From the NCBI GenBank assembly GCA_022843565.1, contig JALHNK010000007.1:1-48816 (forward strand): a stretch of 48,816 nt of DNA. Direction: 5' to 3'. The translations under genes were made by a program, and so were the position numbers. Positions within the stretch are counted from its first letter, which is position 1, and each line of letters opens with the position of its first letter. This stretch comes from Phycisphaerales bacterium. Its GTDB lineage: Bacteria > Planctomycetota > Phycisphaerae > Phycisphaerales > UBA1924. Below, piece by piece: positions 7,454 to 15,896 of the stretch. The notes beneath the pieces are model-generated. The model worked only from the letters and a program-made list of their open reading frames with translations. It had not been told where the DNA came from and did not search any database.

Positions 7454-8755
7454 ATGCCCAGCGCCTCACCCGACACGAGCAGCAGCCTCGCATCCTCAGC
7501 GCCCTCCAGCGATCACGGGGCCGCGGCGGGCGGGCACCTGAGCCCCACATCCACCGTCCTCTGGGCAATCTATGTCGGCATGTCCTGGACGTGGTGCATC
7601 GGCATGTTCCTGCCGATCATCCTGCTCCGCGACTACGGCCTCTGGTCTTTCGCGTTCTTTGCGATTCCCAACGTCCTCGGCGCCGCCGCGATGGCGTGGA
7701 TCTTTAGCCCGCAGACCAGCGCCGCGTTCGTGGCGCGCCATCGGGTCGCGTGCTCGGTGTTTTCGATCGTCACCGCCGCGTTCAATCTGTTCTTCCTCAT
7801 GCACCTGGCCAACCGCTGCGCCAGCGATGACATCCGCTCGACCGCCATGCTCGTCGGCGCGTTCGTTGCCGTTGTGTGCGTGGTGCTTCTGCCCCGCCGC
7901 GCGACGGTCGCCGCGGCTGTGGGGTTCATCATCTCGTTGATCGCAATCGGCTGGTCGTCCACCACCGGCGACGCACGCTCCCCGCTCGACGCCGCGTTCA
8001 CGAGCACCGCGTGGCGACCGGACCTGCTCGCGATCGCGCCCGTCCTGGCTCTCGGATTTCTGACCTGCCCATGGTTCGATGTGACCTTCCAGCACGCCGT
8101 GGTACACGCGGGCGCTCGCCGCAAGCCCGTCTTCGCTCTGGGCTTCGGCGTCTTCTTCCTGGCCATGATCCTCTTCACGCCGTTCTACGCGGCTCAGTTC
8201 ATCGACCCCGCCTCGCTCTCGCCCGGCGCGACCAAGGCCTTCGTCGCCTTGGCGTCGCTGCCGATCGCCATCCACCTCATGGCCCAGCTCACGTTCACGA
8301 TCGCGGTGCACATCCAGCACGTCGCGACGCCGACGCAGGCAACATCGCTCGCCGCGCCCGCCCCATTCCACGCGAGCGTCCCGCAAGCCTCGCACACCCG
8401 CGAGTGGATCTGGGCCCTCATCGGCGTGCTCGCCCTCGGCGGATTGCTCTTCGCCTTCAACGCCCCACCCCTTGCCCGCCTCACCCCCTTCGAAACCGTC
8501 TACATGACCTTCATGGCCTTCTACGGCCTGGTCATCCCCGCGTACGCCCTCAACTGCGCCATCCCCACCGCCGACGCCACCTCCGGCCCCACACGCGCCA
8601 AGCTCATCATCACCACGCTCGGCATTCTCGGAGCGTCGCCGTTCTTTGTCCAAGGCTTCCTTCTGGGCATGCCCGACGCTCTCGTCCTGGGTGTCGGCGT
8701 CCTCTTCGCCTCGCGCGCCGCCACGATGTTGATGCACCGACGCGCCGCCTCGTGA
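7454..8755 (+). CDS. Polytopic membrane protein of unknown function
   Basis: 433 aa with roughly twelve hydrophobic segments spread along the length, a Ser/Ala-rich N-terminal tail, and short loops. The segment SWTWCIGMFLPIILL...SFAFFAIPNVLGA vaguely recalls sodium-solute symporters, but I cannot place the protein in that family with confidence. The ATG at 7454 is chosen because the preceding gene ends at 7436 and the upstream in-frame extension to 7370 overlaps it. It lies between the zinc-ribbon gene and btaA; a transport or membrane-organising role is possible but unproven. Confidence 0.7.
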   Translation: MPSASPDTSSSLASSAPSSDHGAAAGGHLSPTSTVLWAIYVGMSWTWCIGMFLPIILLRDYGLWSFAFFAIPNVLGAAAMAWIFSPQTSAAFVARHRVACSVFSIVTAAFNLFFLMHLANRCASDDIRSTAMLVGAFVAVVCVVLLPRRATVAAAVGFIISLIAIGWSSTTGDARSPLDAAFTSTAWRPDLLAIAPVLALGFLTCPWFDVTFQHAVVHAGARRKPVFALGFGVFFLAMILFTPFYAAQFIDPASLSPGATKAFVALASLPIAIHLMAQLTFTIAVHIQHVATPTQATSLAAPAPFHASVPQASHTREWIWALIGVLALGGLLFAFNAPPLARLTPFETVYMTFMAFYGLVIPAYALNCAIPTADATSGPTRAKLIITTLGILGASPFFVQGFLLGMPDALVLGVGVLFASRAATMLMHRRAAS

Positions 8756-8994
8756 GCGAATCGATCGCCGAGGCACCCCGCGCCCCCCCGCTCCACCACC
8801 GCCCGCCGCGCCCGCGTTGACACGATCTTCACACGCCCTTGACGTGACCTGCACACCAAATCGTGCCTCGCGATCACGCGCGCCGGTAGCATCTTCCCGA
8901 ACGCAACGTAAAGGCGTTCGCACCGCGCCCCCTGCCCGTTCACGGGCCCCGTCGCTCTCCTCGCCCCCGCCGCCGTCCCGCTCTGCCTTCGTCT

Positions 8995-9030
8995 TATTTG
9001 CCATTTGCAAATTTGCAAATTTGCCATTTT
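8995..9030. repeat. ATTTGC(C/A) 7/8-bp tandem array
   Basis: Units of the form (t)atttgc, catttgc, aaatttgc, aaatttgc, cattttcc fill the space up to the ribosome-binding site (ggag at 9033-9036) of btaA. The unit resembles that at 2321-2357. Confidence 0.8.
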
Positions 9031-9045
9031 CCGGAGCCCCGTCCC

Positions 9046-10326
9046 ATGACCACGGCCACCTCCCAGCCCCAAACCAGCGACCTCCTCCGCGCCGCCGTGC
9101 GCCATGCACCGAAGAACACCGCCCAGGGCTGGCAGGAGCGCCTCTTCACCTTCTGGTTCAACGGCCTGGTCTACAACCAGATCTGGGAAGACCCGGACGT
9201 GGACGCCGAGGCCCTGCAGCTCGGCAGCCACAGCCGCATCCTGACGATCTCCTCGGCCGGCTGCAACATCTTGCACTACCTGCGGCACAACCCCGCCGCG
9301 ATCACGGCGGTGGACCTGAACCTGCACCACCTCAGCGTCGCTCGCCTGAAGCTCGCGTGCATGAAGCACCTGCCGGATGCGGAGTCGATGTTCCAGTTCT
9401 GGGGCGCTGGGGATAACCCGAGAAACGTCACCGCGTTCTTCGAGCACGTCGAACCCCACCTGGACCCGGTGACCCGCAGGTACTGGACCAAGAGCAACGC
9501 CGTGGGCCGCCAGCGCATCAGCTACTTCGAGACCGGCTTCTATAAGAAGTCGCGCCTGGGCCACCTGCTGGCGGGGATTCACAACTTGCTCAAAGCCACC
9601 GGGCGCAACCCCGAACGCTTGATCGAGCTACGCGACGACGAGGCCGGGCGGGCCGCGATGTTTGAGAAGATGTACGGCAAGATGTTCGCCAATCGGTTCC
9701 TCGGCTGGCTGAGCAAATCGCCCCTGAGCGTCTTCAACCTCGGCATCCCGCCCGAGCAGTTCCGCGCCATGCAGATCGAGAGCCAGGGCGAGCTCCTCCA
9801 GAGCTATCGCGATCGCGTGCAGCGGCTGATCTGCGCGTGGTCGCTCGATAGCAACTACTTCGCGTGGCAGGCGCTGGGGCGTCGCTACGACGTGCAGCGC
9901 CGCAAGGGCATCCCGCCGTACCTCAAGCCCGAGTTCCGCGACGCCATCCGCAGCGGCCTTGATCGCGTCACCACCGTACAGATGTCCACGATCGATCACC
10001 TCGCCGCGGCGGAGCCCGGCGCGTACAACGCGTTCGTCTTCCTGGATTCGCAGGACTGGATGACGCCGGAGATGATGACCAAGCAGTGGACGCACATCGC
10101 CCGCGTCGGCCAGCCCGGCAGCCGGATCATCTTCCGGACCGCCGCGAGCGCCTCGCCCATCGAGACGGCACTCCCGCCGGAGTTGCTGAAGCGGTTCGAG
10201 TATCACGCGACGGAGTCCAAGCGGTTTTATCTCGCCGATCGCTCGGCGATCTATGGCGGGTTCCATTTGTATACGCTGCGCGAAATGACCAAATGGTCAA
10301 ATGGCCAAATTGGAACGGATGCGTGA
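9046..10326 (+). CDS. btaA: BtaA-type SAM:diacylglycerol 3-amino-3-carboxypropyltransferase (DUF3419)
   Basis: 426 aa. BtaA transfers the aminocarboxypropyl group of S-adenosylmethionine to diacylglycerol, making diacylglycerylhomoserine, the first step of betaine lipid (DGTS) synthesis. The family pattern is clear: WFNGLVYNQIWEDP (about 35-50), the SAM-binding ILTISSAGCNILHYL and ITAVDLNLHHL, and the C-terminal FVFLDSQDWM / IIFRTAA / YGGFHLYTLR segments. The following gene encodes the matching methyltransferase BtaB, which strongly supports the assignment. The start at 9046 has ggag nine bases upstream. Oddly, the last dozen codons (after TLREMTK) are encoded by a tandem array of AAATGGCC-like units, so the extreme C-terminus is not part of the family. 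Confidence 0.9.
   Translation: MTTATSQPQTSDLLRAAVRHAPKNTAQGWQERLFTFWFNGLVYNQIWEDPDVDAEALQLGSHSRILTISSAGCNILHYLRHNPAAITAVDLNLHHLSVARLKLACMKHLPDAESMFQFWGAGDNPRNVTAFFEHVEPHLDPVTRRYWTKSNAVGRQRISYFETGFYKKSRLGHLLAGIHNLLKATGRNPERLIELRDDEAGRAAMFEKMYGKMFANRFLGWLSKSPLSVFNLGIPPEQFRAMQIESQGELLQSYRDRVQRLICAWSLDSNYFAWQALGRRYDVQRRKGIPPYLKPEFRDAIRSGLDRVTTVQMSTIDHLAAAEPGAYNAFVFLDSQDWMTPEMMTKQWTHIARVGQPGSRIIFRTAASASPIETALPPELLKRFEYHATESKRFYLADRSAIYGGFHLYTLREMTKWSNGQIGTDA
10283..10314. repeat. AAATGGCC octamer array overlapping the 3' end of btaA
   Basis: aaatgacc, aaatggtc, aaatggcc, aaattgga run in tandem and are translated as the C-terminal tail of BtaA. Confidence 0.75.
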
Positions 10327-10443
10327 GAGCTTGGGCGACCGTTTGGTTCTGGGCGTTTGGACGCCGTGACTGAGGCTTGGCGAAGGCACGGGTCGAACCC
10401 GCGAGCACGTACGATCTGACGAGAAGCCCTGGAAGGGGTTGGC

Positions 10444-11175
10444 ATGAGCGCATCTCCCACAGCCTCGACACAAACCCAAGACACATCGCGCCGAGCGGGC
10501 GCAGCCTCCATGGTCGAACTCAAACCCAGCCATCACGCCGAGCAGATGGACTCGATCTATCGCTGGACGCGCCACATCTACGACGTCAGCCGGAAGTTCT
10601 ATCTCTTCGGTCGCGACAGTCTTCTGAGAGATCTGAACGCCCCGCAAGGCTCGACAGTTCTGGAGATCGGCTGCGGCACTGCGCGCAACCTCGTGAAGCT
10701 CAGCGCGATGCGCCCGGACCTGAAGCTCCTGGGGCTCGACGCCTCGGCCCAGATGCTCGAAACGGCGTCGAAGAAGCTCGCCGACCCCGCCTTGCGTGAG
10801 CGGATCACGCTGCGTCAGGGCCTCGCCGAAGAGCTTGACCTGCCGCTGATGTTCGGCGTGAGCGGCCCGCTGCCGCGGGTGTTCTTTTCTTACTCGCTGA
10901 CGATGATCCCGCCCTGGAAGGGCGCACTCGACGCGGCCCTGCGCGTCGTGCCCGTCGGCGGCGAGATCCACATCGTGGACTTCTGGGATCAAGGCTCCTG
11001 GCCCGGCCCAACGCGCTGGGCACTGCGCCGCTGGCTCAAACTCTTCACCGTCGAGTTCCGCCCGGAGCTGATGGCGTATCTGGAATCGCTCGCACGCGAG
11101 GGCAAGATCGAGCTCCACGTCAAGTCGATCTTCGGGCGCTACGCCTTCAGTGCGCGGGTGGTGCGGCGGGTGTGA
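10444..11175 (+). CDS. btaB: BtaB-type N-methyltransferase for betaine lipid head group
   Basis: 243 aa class I SAM-dependent methyltransferase. Motif I is VLEIGCGTARNL (about 69-80) and GLDAS lies at the acidic loop. BtaB methylates diacylglycerylhomoserine three times to give diacylglyceryl-trimethylhomoserine. Family-like traits include the Y-R-W-x-R-H-I-Y-D-x-S-R-K-F-Y-L-F-G-R stretch before motif I and SYSLTMIP after it. The gene follows btaA by 117 bp on the same strand. ATG 10444 is preferred because of the strong GGAAGGGG seven bases upstream; an internal ATG at 10510 is possible. Confidence 0.88.
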   Translation: MSASPTASTQTQDTSRRAGAASMVELKPSHHAEQMDSIYRWTRHIYDVSRKFYLFGRDSLLRDLNAPQGSTVLEIGCGTARNLVKLSAMRPDLKLLGLDASAQMLETASKKLADPALRERITLRQGLAEELDLPLMFGVSGPLPRVFFSYSLTMIPPWKGALDAALRVVPVGGEIHIVDFWDQGSWPGPTRWALRRWLKLFTVEFRPELMAYLESLAREGKIELHVKSIFGRYAFSARVVRRV

Positions 11176-11256
11176 TCGAACCTCGTGCCCGTCGGAGCCG
11201 CGAGCGCGAGCTCGCGGTGGACTTCCGCCATCGCGGGCGCATCGCGACGCCAGCGG

Positions 11257-12555
11257 TCATTTCTCCGTGTTCGGTGGTGCGAGTTTGACGACCTCTGCCG
11301 CAGGCCATTCAACGCGCCCGTCCCAACACGTCGTTGCCTTCACATCTTGCAGAGCTCCCGCCCAACTGCCTTGCACGACGATGCGGTCTTCCGGCCCAAG
11401 TTTCATTTCGCGAAGCCGCTGGCCTTCTTCCTCAGACAGATAAACCGCTTGCGGATTCAAGGGAACCCTCTTGTCGCTCTCCGTGATCGACCACGAGACG
11501 AGGGGGATCAGCACGCCGTCGCGTTGAACAGACAGGTCGAACGACGCGACCAGCTTCTCGCGAAGCAGTTCCGGCGGGACTTTCCAATCCACGACGACCT
11601 GCCCCGCCTGATTCTCAACGATGCGCGGCTGCATCGTCCGATGGACGTTCTGATCGAGGCCTGGATCACGCACTGGAACAACAACCTCGTCAATCGACTC
11701 GCACGGTGTCATAGACCTCAGGCTGAGTGGGACAATGAACACTCTGTTGCTTTGAAGGTGACTTGCGATGTACTCGACACGATCGTGGTTCTCGACGTCG
11801 ACAACGAGGATCTGGTCACGACCGAATCTGTCGCGAGGCGCGTCGTCCAACCATAATTGCGGCGATAAGACCCTTATCTTCAAGAGCTCGAATCGCCAGA
11901 TCTCCCTTCCGACGGCGTGAATCGGTGATCCGCCGGGGGAGTTTGGGCGGACGCGTTGCGTCCACGTCCACGGGGGTTCGAACAGCCCAAGGTAGTTGTC
12001 GCGAAGCTCAATCGCATAGCCCCGCGGCCACTGTTTCCGAAGCGGAACCAGTCGGCGCAGTTCAATCGTCAGGAAAGCGGTTGGATCGCCGTCCCCGTCT
12101 GTCCACTTCAGTGCCCGCTCGCGGCACTCGTCCGCAAACATCTCCGGCCCATCCGGCCACGTGTTCAACACCCACACGAGCACGCGATCCGGCAGCAGCC
12201 GCGCCGGCCCGTGCAGGCACGCCGTGCGCGCCATCCAGCTCGCTTGCGCTGCCAGCATTAAGACCGCCGCCTGAATCACGCGGCGTCGCCACGCGAAGCG
12301 CGTTCTGCCCGTTGACCTCGTCATCTGAACCGTCCCACACTCAGGGCACGTCAACGACTCGCCCGCGCGAACCGACGTCAGCCCGCGCAGGTCGTAGTGA
12401 CACTGGTGGCACGCGGGCGTGCCGCGCCGGGCGTGCCACCAGCGCCGGGCGAGGGAGATCGCCGCGAGGGCCGCGAGCGCTACGAACATCCACCCGAGGA
12501 TGAGAAACGCAAAGCCGAAGCGCTCGTCCCAGTACCAATCGCTCCAAGTGCTCAT
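11257..12555 (-). CDS. Membrane-anchored zinc-ribbon protein, hypothetical
   Basis: 432 aa. A membrane segment (about 13-37) is followed by a zinc ribbon CHQCHYDLRG...LTCPECGT (about 49-75), a second hydrophobic stretch (about 92-108) and a 320-residue hydrophilic region rich in beta-type sequence with no motif I recognise. The CxxCxYDLRG...CPECG module is characteristic of planctomycete proteins of unknown function. It converges on btaB with an 81-bp gap that contains a short GC-rich palindrome near 11201-11220. Confidence 0.75.
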   Translation of the reverse strand: MSTWSDWYWDERFGFAFLILGWMFVALAALAAISLARRWWHARRGTPACHQCHYDLRGLTSVRAGESLTCPECGTVQMTRSTGRTRFAWRRRVIQAAVLMLAAQASWMARTACLHGPARLLPDRVLVWVLNTWPDGPEMFADECRERALKWTDGDGDPTAFLTIELRRLVPLRKQWPRGYAIELRDNYLGLFEPPWTWTQRVRPNSPGGSPIHAVGREIWRFELLKIRVLSPQLWLDDAPRDRFGRDQILVVDVENHDRVEYIASHLQSNRVFIVPLSLRSMTPCESIDEVVVPVRDPGLDQNVHRTMQPRIVENQAGQVVVDWKVPPELLREKLVASFDLSVQRDGVLIPLVSWSITESDKRVPLNPQAVYLSEEEGQRLREMKLGPEDRIVVQGSWAGALQDVKATTCWDGRVEWPAAEVVKLAPPNTEK

Positions 12556-12605
12556 GGGATGTTGGACGCGATGGCAGCGGCGGTGTTCCCGGTAGCGCGC
12601 GGGAA

Positions 12606-12624
12606 GGCAGGCGGGACGCCTGCC
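12606..12624. repeat. Short GC-rich hairpin
   Basis: ggcaggcg / cgcctgcc with a 3-nt loop lies in the 243-bp gap between divergent genes. It resembles small dispersed palindromes seen in many high-GC genomes; there is no U-tract on either side. Confidence 0.45.
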
Positions 12625-12798
12625 CCACGGCGCGGGGGTCGCCGGGTATTATTTCTCCCGACGGGCTCGCACCGTCGGCCGGGCAGGTACCTCTGACGAC
12701 GTTCGCCATGTGGGTCCGGCAAGTCCGATTTCGATTCTTCGCCCGAGGTATCGCGGTCCGGACGGTTGCTGACGATTGGCTCGGGCGAGGTTTGAACC

Positions 12799-13236
12799 GT
12801 GAACATTTACGTTGGCAATCTCCCGTTCGGCACCACCCAGGAAGAACTCGCAGAGGTCTTCAGCGCCCACGGCACCGTCGCCGGCTCGTCGATCATCATC
12901 GACCGCGAAACCGGGCGCTCACGCGGCTTCGGCTTCGTCGAGATGCCCAACGATGACGAGGCCCGGCGCGCGATCGAGGCCATGAACCAGGCCGACTTCG
13001 GCGGCCGCGCTCTGGTCGTCAACGAAGCCCGCCCGAAGGAGCCCCGCTCCGGTGGTGGCGGCGGATTCGGCGGCGGTGGTGGTGGCGGTCGCGGGGGCTA
13101 CGGCGGCGGCGGCGGCGGTGGTGGTGGCCGCGGTGGTTACGGTGGCGGCGGTGGTGGTGGTGGCCGCGGCGGATACGGCGGCGGCGGGCGCGGTGACCGC
13201 GGCGGCGATCGCGGCGGCGGCGGCGATCGCTGGTGA
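12799..13236 (+). CDS. Glycine-rich RRM RNA-binding protein
   Basis: 145 aa. One RRM occupies residues 1-80 with RNP2 (IYVGNL, residues 3-8) and RNP1 (RGFGFVEM, about 42-49); the rest is a Gly/Arg/Tyr-rich tail with repeated RGGYGG blocks, as in bacterial and plant cold-inducible RNA-binding proteins that bind single-stranded RNA. The start is GTG with GAGG eight bases upstream, since the RRM begins immediately there. The gene is monocistronic and followed by an intrinsic terminator at 13293. Roles in cold adaptation or RNA chaperoning are known for the family and inferred here. Confidence 0.9.
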   Translation: MNIYVGNLPFGTTQEELAEVFSAHGTVAGSSIIIDRETGRSRGFGFVEMPNDDEARRAIEAMNQADFGGRALVVNEARPKEPRSGGGGGFGGGGGGGRGGYGGGGGGGGGRGGYGGGGGGGGRGGYGGGGRGDRGGDRGGGGDRW

Positions 13237-13292
13237 GTTGGTCGTTGGCAAGAACTCGCTCACGCGGGAACTTTCAACCGAAGTGAACGTCC

Positions 13293-13330
13293 AAGACCGG
13301 TGCGGTGCGCCGGTCTTTCATTTTGTTTTC
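13293..13330 (+). terminator. Intrinsic terminator after the RRM gene
   Basis: Stem aagaccgg / ccggtctt (13293-13300 and 13310-13317) is followed by a T-rich run to 13330, a textbook Rho-independent terminator. Confidence 0.85.
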
Positions 13331-13377
13331 TCACTCAGGGGCGTGTCAAGTGGTCTTTACGTACGGGGGATGGCTTC

Positions 13378-14094
13378 ATGGTGAGAGCAGTGCTTGTTGT
13401 TGTGATGACGCTCTCCGCGGTTGTGATGAGCGGTTGTGCTGCCCCACGCGCGACGACTTCGCCTACGCGAAGCACGGCGCAGCGCACGCCCGAAACGAAC
13501 ACACGCGCGACGGAGCGGAGTGACGCAGCGGCACCGGCGCGCCTCGTCGGCTTCTGGCTGCGCGGCGTGCACGTGTGGCATGGACCCGAAGTTCCCGAGG
13601 CCGAGGTGATCGGATTCGTGATGGGTGCGAATGGGCCCCCGCGGTGTGATGCCCGCGAGCTGACCGACTTGCTCGCACACGGCGAGATCATCGCAACGTT
13701 TCGATCAGCGCGCGAAGCACAGCACGTCGCAGCGACGCTCGCGCGGGACGGCCCATCGAGCGCACGCGTGATCGACTGGTACTGCGCGACACATCGCAAC
13801 GGCTGGCAGTTCGTCGCCGCTGCCCCACCGGCCCAAGACCAGTTTTTCGATGGGTCGAGCGTCCGGCTCTGGCCCGGCGAAGGTGACATCGGCCCGGCCG
13901 ACGCTGCGATGCGCAATGGCGCGACGATCGTTCGGCTGCCCCCGCCACTGCATGATCGCGGAATATCCGTGTGGCGTGCACCGGATGGAAAGGGACGGTC
14001 GGTACGGACAGTGTGGCCGAAAGACCTTTCGCTGACGATCGTGCTGCCTGATAATGACAGTCGGCGTCCAGCCGCCGCGGCCGATCAACGGTGA
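13378..14094 (+). CDS. Lipoprotein, hypothetical
   Basis: 238 aa. An N-terminal signal MVRAVLVVVMTLSAVVMSGC contains a lipobox (VMSGC, Cys at about residue 20), followed by a Thr/Ala/Arg-rich linker and a soluble domain without a recognised family. The start at 13378 has GGGGGA upstream and gives the proper lipoprotein signal; the longer frame from 13300 runs through the terminator of the RRM gene. Likely anchored to a membrane facing the periplasm. Confidence 0.65.
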   Translation: MVRAVLVVVMTLSAVVMSGCAAPRATTSPTRSTAQRTPETNTRATERSDAAAPARLVGFWLRGVHVWHGPEVPEAEVIGFVMGANGPPRCDARELTDLLAHGEIIATFRSAREAQHVAATLARDGPSSARVIDWYCATHRNGWQFVAAAPPAQDQFFDGSSVRLWPGEGDIGPADAAMRNGATIVRLPPPLHDRGISVWRAPDGKGRSVRTVWPKDLSLTIVLPDNDSRRPAAAADQR

Positions 14095-14115
14095 CACGAC
14101 AGGTGAATGCCGAGG

Positions 14116-14208
14116 AAGGCATCAAGGCAGAAGGCACCAAGGCATCGAGCTTGATCCCTTGATCCCTTGATCCCTTGATCCCCTGATCCCTCGATCCCCT
14201 GACCCCCT
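14116..14208. repeat. Compound octamer array: AAGGCATC x4 then GATCCCTT x7
   Basis: Two adjacent tandem arrays occupy most of the gap before the FAH-family gene: aaggcatc, aaggcag, aaggcacc, aaggcatc (14116-14146) and seven gatccctt/gatcccct/gatccctc/gaccccct units (14153-14208). The second array ends 17 bp before the ATG at 14226. Confidence 0.85.
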
Positions 14209-14225
14209 CCCGATATCCTCCCCCC

Positions 14226-14936
14226 ATGCTCGACATCATCCGCACCGAGTTCGGTTCCTCCATCCGTCTCACCGACGGCACGCTCCTGCCGATCCGCCAA
14301 GTCTTCGGCATTGGCCAGAACTACGCGCGCCACGCCAAGGAGATGGGCTCCGCGCCGCCCGAGCGGCCGGTGGTGTTCTGCAAGAACCCGATGAGCGTGA
14401 TCCCCGCCGGCGAGGCGATTGTCGTGCCGAAGATCTGTCAGGATCGCGAGCTGGTGGATTACGTGGGCGAGCTGGCGATCGTGATCGGCCGCGCGGCACG
14501 CGACGTGAGCCGCGAGAATGCCGAGCAGTTCATCCTCGGCTACGCCGCGGCGAACGACGTCTCCGCTCGCTGGTGGCAGAAGACCGGCTCCGGCGGGCAG
14601 TTCAACCGCGGCAAGAGCTTTGACACCTTCTGCCCACTCTCACCCATCGCCGAGCGCGCAAGCGTCGGCGATCCGTCAACGCTCCGGCTCATCACGCGAC
14701 TCAACGGCAACGTCATGCAGGACTCCGAGACCAGTGACATGATCTTCGATTGCCTCACGCTCGTCAGCGAGCTGAGCCGCGGCATGACGCTGATGGCCGG
14801 CACCGTCATCCTCACCGGCACGCCCTCGGGCGTCGGCACGGCGCGGACGCCACCGGTCTACCTGCGCGATGGGGATGTCGTCGAGATCGAGGTGTCGAAC
14901 GTCGGGCGAGTGAAGAACCCCGTGCGGTTTGAGTGA
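14226..14936 (+). CDS. Fumarylacetoacetate hydrolase (FAH) family protein
   Basis: 236 aa, the usual length of small FAH-family hydrolases/decarboxylases acting on acylpyruvates or catechol meta-cleavage products. Family motifs: FGIGQNYARHAKEMG near the N-terminus, the metal-ligand region DYVGELAIVIG, YAAANDVSAR, GKSFDTFCPLSP and LTGTPSGVG. The exact substrate is not determinable from sequence; a fumarylpyruvate hydrolase or oxaloacetate decarboxylase activity would fit. smpB starts 34 bp downstream on the same strand, so the two may be co-transcribed. A tandem array precedes the start. Confidence 0.88.
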   Translation: MLDIIRTEFGSSIRLTDGTLLPIRQVFGIGQNYARHAKEMGSAPPERPVVFCKNPMSVIPAGEAIVVPKICQDRELVDYVGELAIVIGRAARDVSRENAEQFILGYAAANDVSARWWQKTGSGGQFNRGKSFDTFCPLSPIAERASVGDPSTLRLITRLNGNVMQDSETSDMIFDCLTLVSELSRGMTLMAGTVILTGTPSGVGTARTPPVYLRDGDVVEIEVSNVGRVKNPVRFE

Positions 14937-14970
14937 GGGGCGCGAGAAACTCCCCTACGCTTCCCCAATC

Positions 14971-15462
14971 ATGGCCAAAGGCGGCAAGCACACCGAGCAA
15001 GAGAAAGTCATGGAGAACCGGCGCGCCCGGTTCGACTATCTCATTGGCGAGACGCTCGAGTGCGGCATCGTTTTGCACGGGCCGGAGGTCAAGAGTGTTC
15101 GCGCCGGGCAGGTGTCGTTGAACGAGGGGTTCGTGCGTGCGGAGCTGCTGGATGGCGAGCCGCGCGAGCTGTACCTGCACAACGTGAACATCGCCGAGTA
15201 CGGCCCCGCCGGGACGCAGAAGGACAAGCCGACGCGGACGCGCAAGCTCCTTGCGAACAAGAAAGAGATCGTGCGCCTGTGGAAGGCGACGCAGATCAAG
15301 GGCAACACGATCGTGCCGCTGAAGATGTACTTCAAGAACGGTTACGCCAAGTGCCTGATCGGCGTGGGCACCGGCAAGAAGGAACACGACAAGCGCCAGA
15401 CGATCCGCGAGCGTGAGAGCAAGCGCGAGATCCAGCGAGCCGTCAGCAAGCGCGTGAACTAA
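14971..15462 (+). CDS. smpB: SsrA-binding protein SmpB
   Basis: 163 aa. SmpB binds tmRNA and delivers it to stalled ribosomes for trans-translation. The family core is complete: ENRRARFDYLIGETLECGIVL, HGPEVKSVRAGQVSLNEGFV, YLHNVNIAEY, the R-K-L-L motif and the basic tail KKEHDKRQTIRERESKREIQR. The start at 14971 (MAKGGKHT) matches the usual N-terminus; a 14-residue upstream extension overlaps the preceding gene. Trans-translation tags substrates for ClpXP, and clpX lies 6 kb downstream. The ssrA gene itself is not seen in the window. Confidence 0.95.
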   Translation: MAKGGKHTEQEKVMENRRARFDYLIGETLECGIVLHGPEVKSVRAGQVSLNEGFVRAELLDGEPRELYLHNVNIAEYGPAGTQKDKPTRTRKLLANKKEIVRLWKATQIKGNTIVPLKMYFKNGYAKCLIGVGTGKKEHDKRQTIRERESKREIQRAVSKRVN

Positions 15463-15474
15463 CGCGCCGCCGGC

Positions 15475-15780
15475 TCACGCCGCCCGGGGATCGCCGACAA
15501 TCGACGGGCCCGGACCCTTCGGCTTTCGCAACACGGACTGAGATTCGCGGCCCAGCCCACGAACTCCACGCGGATTCGCCGGCACCGCAAACGGCTCGGT
15601 GCAGATGCCAAAATCGGCCCGCGACAGATCCGCGTGCCCCGCCTGCGGCAGAGAACTCCGCACGCCGAGCAGCGCGTCGTTCGCCTCGCGACCGACCATC
15701 ACCGCCCACGGGGCAAACAACACTGGTCGAGTGATCACGCGGCGCTCCTTGAGTGCAGCGAAATCGACGCGACCGGCCAT
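15475..15780 (-). CDS. Hypothetical protein, low-confidence gene
   Basis: 101 aa from ATG 15780. Third codon positions are strongly GC-rich and the composition is balanced, which favours real coding over an antisense shadow, but no family is recognised and no ribosome-binding site is evident. It lies 116 bp downstream of atpC on the same strand and converges with smpB (12-bp gap). An in-frame ATG at 15837 is an alternative start. Confidence 0.45.
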   Translation of the reverse strand: MAGRVDFAALKERRVITRPVLFAPWAVMVGREANDALLGVRSSLPQAGHADLSRADFGICTEPFAVPANPRGVRGLGRESQSVLRKPKGPGPSIVGDPRAA

Positions 15781-15896
15781 GCACTGAAGCGACAACGGCC
15801 AACGCAATGCCCGAGCCGCGGCCTCACGCCGCGACACTCGTCGCTACTTCCCCGTCTTGTCGTTGCTCGACCTTCTCGGACGCTCAGGCCAAAGCC

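Noticed and set aside
12919-13263. Ala/Thr-rich minus-strand open frame
   Set aside because: It is the complement of the Gly-rich tail of the RRM protein.
14116-14208. Possible CRISPR array
   Set aside because: The units are 7-8 bp and directly adjacent with no spacers.
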